This document shows positions 14,369-19,133 of a stretch of DNA of 19,133 bases, piece by piece. The notes beneath the pieces are model-generated. The model was not told the origin of the DNA. It searched no databases and saw only the letters and a list, made by a program, of their open reading frames with translations. Where the stretch lies: contig CAIVQI010000228.1 in assembly GCA_903908015.1 (NCBI GenBank), positions 1 through 19,133 of the forward strand, read 5' to 3'. Source of the DNA: an uncultured Bacteroidota bacterium (lineage in GTDB: Bacteria; Bacteroidota; Bacteroidia; UBA7662). A program made the translations under genes and the position numbers. The stretch's first letter is position 1; every line of letters starts with the position of its first letter.

Positions 14369-16864
14369 ATGAGATTGATACTCGGAATGTTGTTGTGCAT
14401 GTTTGGAAGTATACCCGCGTTCTCACAGAACTACAACATCACCTCTATTCCATATTCACCCGCCCCCTGGGGTGGCCAAAGTCTAACGGGCACATTTACC
14501 CCAGGTGCTGATGATGGTGTTTCGGGTCCCTTTCCATTAGGTTTCGACTTTTGCTATTATGGAGTCACGTATTCCAGTGCTTGGGTCGGTTCGAATGGTT
14601 GGGTGTCCTTTACAGGCGGGCAGCCCAATACCTACACCTCCGCATCGATTCCAAGCGCCGTGGCAACTGTTCCCAAAAATTGTGTCATGGGCCCTTGGCA
14701 GGATTGGTGGTCCAATTTGAACGGGAATGGAACCATCAGCTACCAAACCGTCGGTGTGGCGCCTTTTCGCAAGTTTGTGGTGAGTTTCGAAAACCTACCT
14801 ATGTTTTCTTGTACTCAATTGTTGGGTACATTTCAGGTGGTCATCAATGAATGCAATAATTCGATTGAAGTTCACATCCTAAACAAGCCCCCATGCCCGA
14901 GTTGGGCTGGGGGTACAGCAGTTTTGGGCTTGCACAACCTAACAGGAACAGTGGCTCATGTTGTTCCGGGAAGGAACTCAACCCAATGGGTGGTTACGCC
15001 AAGTGCTCCTGAGGGTTGGTTATTCACCCCCGTAGGTGCTTGTGAGGCCGATGTCTTTGGTGGTTTTCAGTCGACACCTTTAGCGGCTGGATTCAGTAGC
15101 TTAGGCCAGGGTCTTGAAGCCTATTATGCTTTTAGTGGCGATGCCACTGACGAGAGTGGAAACGGAAGAGACGGGACAGTGAATGGCGCTTTGTTGGCAC
15201 CTGACCGCAATGGATACGTACGAAGTGCTTATCAATTCGATGGGGCCGATGATTACATTCAACTGCCCTTCGGATTAACAGCCCCGAGCATGAGTGTTTC
15301 TGCTTGGTTTCGGACTACTGATATTCAGGGCGAACAGGCCATAGTTGATGCAGATAGTGCAAACTTATTTGGAAACAGCATTTTACTGGGCTATCAGGCC
15401 GCGACCAATCGGTTGGATGCGCGATACCATGACGGCACATATTCCACTACATCAGTTTGTGACACGGGCCGTTGGTACCATGTGGTGGCCGTGTGGGAGC
15501 CGGGTCAGGTTTCTACTTACCTCGACGGCAATCTTATTGGAACAAGTTCATTTGCACAAGGCATCAACGAGGGAGCATGGTATACGATTGGCCGACATAC
15601 CGCCGCTGCTCCAAAGTGGTTCACCGGTCGGATTGATGAAGTCGGCTTTTGGAGTCGGGCACTTAATGCAAGCGAAATCAACCAACTCTACCGTTCAGGG
15701 AAATATACTGTGGTTGAGGTGCCGTGTTTTTCCGATAGTATTGTACTCAAAGTACGGGTAGGCACTGTACTTTGCTCATCGGTCGATGTCGGGGGCTCCG
15801 AGTTTCGCCTATACACCCCTTCGGGTTCATTGATTCCGATTGACAGTGTGTTTTATGTATGTACTAACGGTCGCACTGATAGTCTGCATATCAGATTGCG
15901 ACAAGAGTTGATTTATAATGGGGATCACCATCTAGTGATTCGTAACGGACGTGATGGTGACGCCATCCTGGCAGAATGCGGAACAGGAGCCGATCCATTC
16001 GACACCATTGTTGTTCGCGTGCAGGGTTGTTATGAATACAATACGCCCATCCACATGCGCAACGCCACCGTTTCACGCGACAATCAATTGATTGACCTCA
16101 CTTGGAACATGCCCGCCAATTTTGATACGGCTTATTTTGATATGTACAGGGTCTATATGAATGACCGTCCGGGTGGCACCGTTTGGCGAGAGATTGTTCG
16201 GGTTGATAGCCTATACGACACCACTGTTGTAGTACGGGAGTTTGAGCCCAAAGATGAAACCCGTGATTTTCGGGTTGTGTTGCGTATGAAAATTTATGGA
16301 GATGTGGTCGCCCGCGGAGATTCAGCCAATAATATTTGGTTGCGTGGAGGTGATGCAACCTTAACCGACGGAAATCGCGGCCGTGCCCTGCTCACCTGGT
16401 CGCCCTACAAACCATGGTCTTCAACTTATGATGTGTATCTAGCCACAGCACAAGACACAGGAGTTGGAGAACTCATTGGCACAACTTCCGATACGAGTTA
16501 TTCCTTTGATAAACCCATCCGACCTGGTTTTTATGTGTTGCGGGTCACGACGCGCCATCCCTCGGATCCCTTTCAGGCCTGGAGCAATTATGTTCCTTTT
16601 GAAATCAAATTGCGGGACGTTGTTGTAAAAAATGTCGTGACGCCCAATGGCGATGGAGTAAATGATTTCTTCCACATCGAGGAAATCGAATATTTCCCAG
16701 ATTCTTACCTGACATTATTTAATCGATGGGGACAAATCGTATTTGAACAGGCGGCATATCAAAACGACTATAGTCCGACTGATTTGGAGGCAGGAACCTA
16801 CATATATGTATTAACTATCCCAGGCAAACCGGATCTAACTGGTGCCATGCGGGTGGTCCGTTGA
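14369..16864 (+). CDS. T9SS type B cargo protein with LamG head (gliding motility-associated C-terminal domain)
   Basis: A large secreted protein of 831 residues. The signal peptide is at 1 to about 19 (MRLILGMLLCMFGSIPAFS). Residues ~20-235 form a beta-rich head with WVGSNGWVSFTGG and GPWQDWWSNLNGNGTISY, resembling NIDO-like or other beta-sandwich heads; that identification is tentative. A LamG/concanavalin-like jelly roll spans ~248-446: FDGADDYIQLP, SVSAWFRT, WYHVVAVWEP, YLDGNLIGT and GRIDEVGFWSRALN. From C453 there is a Cys-containing repeat-like domain (SEFRLYTPSG), then fibronectin-III-like segments with LTWNMP and LLTWSPY. The C-terminal ~80 residues are the type B sorting domain: VTPNGDGVND, LTLFNRWGQIVFE and DLEAGTYIYVL. 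Export through the T9SS to the surface or medium is expected; LamG suggests carbohydrate or protein binding. No catalytic domain is recognised. From C453 on it is homologous to the next gene. Confidence 0.93.
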   Translation: MRLILGMLLCMFGSIPAFSQNYNITSIPYSPAPWGGQSLTGTFTPGADDGVSGPFPLGFDFCYYGVTYSSAWVGSNGWVSFTGGQPNTYTSASIPSAVATVPKNCVMGPWQDWWSNLNGNGTISYQTVGVAPFRKFVVSFENLPMFSCTQLLGTFQVVINECNNSIEVHILNKPPCPSWAGGTAVLGLHNLTGTVAHVVPGRNSTQWVVTPSAPEGWLFTPVGACEADVFGGFQSTPLAAGFSSLGQGLEAYYAFSGDATDESGNGRDGTVNGALLAPDRNGYVRSAYQFDGADDYIQLPFGLTAPSMSVSAWFRTTDIQGEQAIVDADSANLFGNSILLGYQAATNRLDARYHDGTYSTTSVCDTGRWYHVVAVWEPGQVSTYLDGNLIGTSSFAQGINEGAWYTIGRHTAAAPKWFTGRIDEVGFWSRALNASEINQLYRSGKYTVVEVPCFSDSIVLKVRVGTVLCSSVDVGGSEFRLYTPSGSLIPIDSVFYVCTNGRTDSLHIRLRQELIYNGDHHLVIRNGRDGDAILAECGTGADPFDTIVVRVQGCYEYNTPIHMRNATVSRDNQLIDLTWNMPANFDTAYFDMYRVYMNDRPGGTVWREIVRVDSLYDTTVVVREFEPKDETRDFRVVLRMKIYGDVVARGDSANNIWLRGGDATLTDGNRGRALLTWSPYKPWSSTYDVYLATAQDTGVGELIGTTSDTSYSFDKPIRPGFYVLRVTTRHPSDPFQAWSNYVPFEIKLRDVVVKNVVTPNGDGVNDFFHIEEIEYFPDSYLTLFNRWGQIVFEQAAYQNDYSPTDLEAGTYIYVLTIPGKPDLTGAMRVVR

Positions 16865-16883
16865 CATGGATGACGCAGTTTAA

Positions 16884-16914
16884 TTTCTATTTAATTTTTT
16901 GCGAATTACTTTTA
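16884..16914 (+). promoter_or_regulatory. Candidate promoter of the second cargo gene
   Basis: In the 66-base gap between the two cargo genes, TTTC (16884-16887) and TACTTTTA (16907-16914) are separated by exactly 19 bases, the spacing of the Bacteroidota -33 (TTTG) and -7 (TAnnTTTG) elements, with one mismatch in each. Transcription would begin about ten bases before the ATG. No terminator for the upstream gene was seen, so read-through is also possible. Confidence 0.3.
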
Positions 16915-16930
16915 GCCAAGAAAAATTTCA

Positions 16931-19063
16931 ATGATGAAGACGAAATCAAAATATCTGCGGTTACTTTTGGCGTTTCTATTGATTGTTGGTATGGGCTATG
17001 ATGTCCATGCGACACACTTAGCGGGTGGAAGCATTCAGTACAGGAGGACGACAGTAGCCAACCAATACATCATCACGCTCACCCTCTACAACGATTGTTC
17101 GGGCATTCAGAATCAAATTCCTTTTAATAACGCAAATTCCATTGTGTTTTATCGGAATAATTGCGGGGGAGCTCCCGTTCCTTTAACGGTAACCTGGTTG
17201 CCAGGTACAGGGCAAGAGGTCCCGACGGCCTGTGTAACAGACCCTAGCACTTGTCAGGGCGGCCAACGTTACGGATTAAGAAAATACGTCTGGGAAGGAA
17301 CCGTAACCCTTCCATTCAGCACAACAAACACTACCTGCAATGAATGGTACTTTACTTGGGGCAATCAGAACAATGCAAACACTGGATATTGTTGCCGGAA
17401 CAACAGCAATACGCTGCAAGGAGCTTTAAATACAAACTTTTTCGTCGACTCCTACCTCAACAATAATGTGGCGAATGGCAACAACTCAGCAACATTTGCA
17501 GGAGCGTCTATCCCCGCTTATTGCATTAATGAACCCATCAATGTGATTTTTGATGTGAGTGAGCCTGATGGTGATTCCATTGTCTATAGTTTAGTTCCTG
17601 CGCTCCAAGCGTATAATACCAATGTCAATTACGCCCCTAACTATTCCGCCGCACTTCCTGCCATTGCAGTTGGTGGTGTCATCAACATTAACCCTACCAA
17701 TGGAAACTTATCATTCCTATCGGCCAATCCGCAAACCTCATTGTTTGCCCTAAAGGTCGACGAGTATCGTGGAGGTACGCTGATTGGATATGTTAAAATT
17801 GACATTCAAGTTATTTTGGGCGTTGGTAGATTTTGTGATAATGTTACGCCTTCCTATAAATACGATACAGTGGCCCGCGGTTGCGGTACATGGGATAGCT
17901 TAAACTATCAACTTGAACTGCGCTCAAGAGTTCAATGTGCTTCAGTGGCTCGCGACGGTTCAGACTTTCGTTTATACAGACCCAACGGGCAATTGATACA
18001 AATTCAATCTGCCAGTCCAGATTCATGTGACTCCCAGGACAGGACCCGCTACATTGACTTTGTATTCGCTGAACCCCTTGACCAAAATGGATATTATAGT
18101 TTGGTGTCCAGAAATGGATCAGACGGAAATACCCTTGGGAATCAGTGTGATTTGTTTATGCCACTATATGATACAATGCTTTTCTATGTATCGGATTGTT
18201 TCTTCTATGACCGACCGATGACCCTCACCAACGTCAGCGTTGATTCGTTAAATCCCGCTCATCTTCGTGTAAATTGGACGGCTCCAGACAGTTTCGATTA
18301 CAATTATTTTCTGGCTTATAACTTATTCCGGGCTGCCCCGGGCGAAAACATTCTGCCAATTTCTGCCAGAATGCATCAAGAGTCTGACTCCACAATTTTG
18401 TCCTTCTACGATTATACGAGTCCGGTGCACCCAAAAGATGGTCCAATTCGCTACAATGTGAATATGCGTATGACCGATGGCAATGAAACACGACGCTCTA
18501 ATACCATCGCATCCATCAGATTAGACGGGGCTTTCGCAACAGCCTCGCCCGATAACCGAGTGGTAGATTTATCATGGACTTCGTATAATGGTTGGTCTGC
18601 TGCCGAATATATTGTTCAGTGGTTCGATTATAAGAACCCCGATCAGGGTTGGATTGTTGTATCTGGACCCACAACGGACACAACGATTCGTTATGAGCGC
18701 CCGCGTCCGAAGGGTAAATATGCAGTGCGCATCCGTACTATTTCACCTGATGGTACACTGCGCTCGTACTCTAACCCCATTGATTTCGAGATGCCGTCAA
18801 GACCTGTTGAGATACCCAATGTAATAACACCCAATGGAGATAACATCAATGATGTACTTGTTATTGAGAATCTCGACTACTATCCAGGTGCTATCCTGCG
18901 CGTTTTTAACCGTTGGGGACAAAAAGTTTTTGAGTCTAATGACTACCAAAACAATTGGAACGGAGACAATCTGGAATCTGGAAGTTACTTCTACGAATTG
19001 GTCATTACGGAAGATGGACAGCAACAACAACTTAAAGGAACGTTGCGTATCATGAGAGGTTGA
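16931..19063 (+). CDS. T9SS type B cargo protein with HLAGG-type head (gliding motility-associated C-terminal domain)
   Basis: A 710-residue secreted protein. The signal peptide is at 1 to about 27 (hydrophobic LLLAFLLIVGMGYDVHA), followed immediately by THLAGGSIQYR, the start of a head common among large Bacteroidota surface proteins. This head, to about residue 300, is Asn/Cys-rich (NDCSGIQNQ, GYCCRNNSN) and includes FDVSEPDGDSIVYSL, a cadherin-like 'D-x-DGD' motif suggestive of calcium binding. From C318 the sequence parallels the preceding gene: SDFRLYRPNGQLIQI, then fibronectin-III-like segments (LRVNWTAP, VVDLSWTSY). The sorting domain is at ~626-710: VITPNGDNIND, LRVFNRWGQKVFE and NLESGSYFYEL. 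Start: either of two adjacent ATGs (16931 or 16934). Probably an adhesin-like surface protein; no enzyme domain is recognised. It ends 28 bases before an intrinsic terminator. Confidence 0.92.
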   Translation: MMKTKSKYLRLLLAFLLIVGMGYDVHATHLAGGSIQYRRTTVANQYIITLTLYNDCSGIQNQIPFNNANSIVFYRNNCGGAPVPLTVTWLPGTGQEVPTACVTDPSTCQGGQRYGLRKYVWEGTVTLPFSTTNTTCNEWYFTWGNQNNANTGYCCRNNSNTLQGALNTNFFVDSYLNNNVANGNNSATFAGASIPAYCINEPINVIFDVSEPDGDSIVYSLVPALQAYNTNVNYAPNYSAALPAIAVGGVININPTNGNLSFLSANPQTSLFALKVDEYRGGTLIGYVKIDIQVILGVGRFCDNVTPSYKYDTVARGCGTWDSLNYQLELRSRVQCASVARDGSDFRLYRPNGQLIQIQSASPDSCDSQDRTRYIDFVFAEPLDQNGYYSLVSRNGSDGNTLGNQCDLFMPLYDTMLFYVSDCFFYDRPMTLTNVSVDSLNPAHLRVNWTAPDSFDYNYFLAYNLFRAAPGENILPISARMHQESDSTILSFYDYTSPVHPKDGPIRYNVNMRMTDGNETRRSNTIASIRLDGAFATASPDNRVVDLSWTSYNGWSAAEYIVQWFDYKNPDQGWIVVSGPTTDTTIRYERPRPKGKYAVRIRTISPDGTLRSYSNPIDFEMPSRPVEIPNVITPNGDNINDVLVIENLDYYPGAILRVFNRWGQKVFESNDYQNNWNGDNLESGSYFYELVITEDGQQQQLKGTLRIMRG

Positions 19064-19091
19064 TTCTGAAATTTGGTTTATATCATTCACG

Positions 19092-19124
19092 AACGCTTCA
19101 AGTTAAATCTTGGAGCGTTTTTTA
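19092..19124 (+). terminator. Intrinsic (rho-independent) terminator
   Basis: An 11-bp stem pairs AACGCTTCAAG (19092-19102) with CTTGGAGCGTT (19109-19119), having a single G-T type wobble, closed by a six-base loop TTAAAT and running into a T-rich tract from 19118. It lies 28 bases after the second cargo gene's stop and would end that transcript. Confidence 0.88.
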
Positions 19125-19133
19125 TTGTCGTAA

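Noticed and set aside
14369..19063. Cargo genes as enzymes (glycosidase or protease)
   Set aside because: Only binding-type and structural modules (LamG, fibronectin-like, sorting domain) are visible; no catalytic motif was recognised.

Overview
The window looks like chromosomal DNA of a member of the Bacteroidota. Three things point there: two large secreted proteins ending in the 'gliding motility-associated' type B sorting domain used by the type IX secretion system (T9SS), a parA-parB-DUF5683-dapB cluster typical of the phylum, and TAnnTTTG promoter-like boxes with little Shine-Dalgarno signal. No tRNA, rRNA, CRISPR array, insertion sequence or phage gene was seen. Coding density is very high; only the first ~130 bases and a few short gaps are non-coding.

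Layout. (1) 1-3167, minus strand: a stand-alone extracytoplasmic solute-binding protein of family 5, joined by a TGATG stop/start junction to a MATE efflux transporter whose 3' end runs into an 11-bp tandem repeat. (2) 3209-6287, plus strand: parA, parB, a DUF5683 membrane protein and dapB (chromosome segregation plus lysine/peptidoglycan precursor synthesis). (3) 6307-7338, minus strand: ruvB, convergent with dapB. (4) 7405-9004, plus strand: a DPM1-like polyprenol-phosphate sugar synthase and kdsA (KDO-8-phosphate synthase for LPS), both envelope-glycan genes. As given, kdsA carries a one-base frameshift near its 3' end. (5) 9001-14258, minus strand: the tightly packed run lepA-folD-queE-OmpA-family gene. 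The last gene has the TPR, beta-propeller, carboxypeptidase-regulatory-like, OmpA order of the T9SS component PorE. (6) 14369-19063, plus strand: two T9SS type B cargo proteins in tandem, closed by a good intrinsic terminator at 19092.

The parts that belong together functionally are the PorE-like envelope protein and the two T9SS cargo proteins, which sit on either side of the lepA divergent promoter region. The two cargo proteins carry unrelated N-terminal heads on a recognisably homologous ~380-390-residue C-terminal half, a modular surface-protein design. The rest is housekeeping.

I found no convincing new defence or mobile system. The items most worth a second look are the kdsA frameshift, whose repair makes two convergent genes meet at a shared TTAA; the head-swapped cargo pair; the 11-bp repeat overlapping a gene end; and the matching TAnnTTTG-N5-start-codon arrangement at ruvB and lepA.
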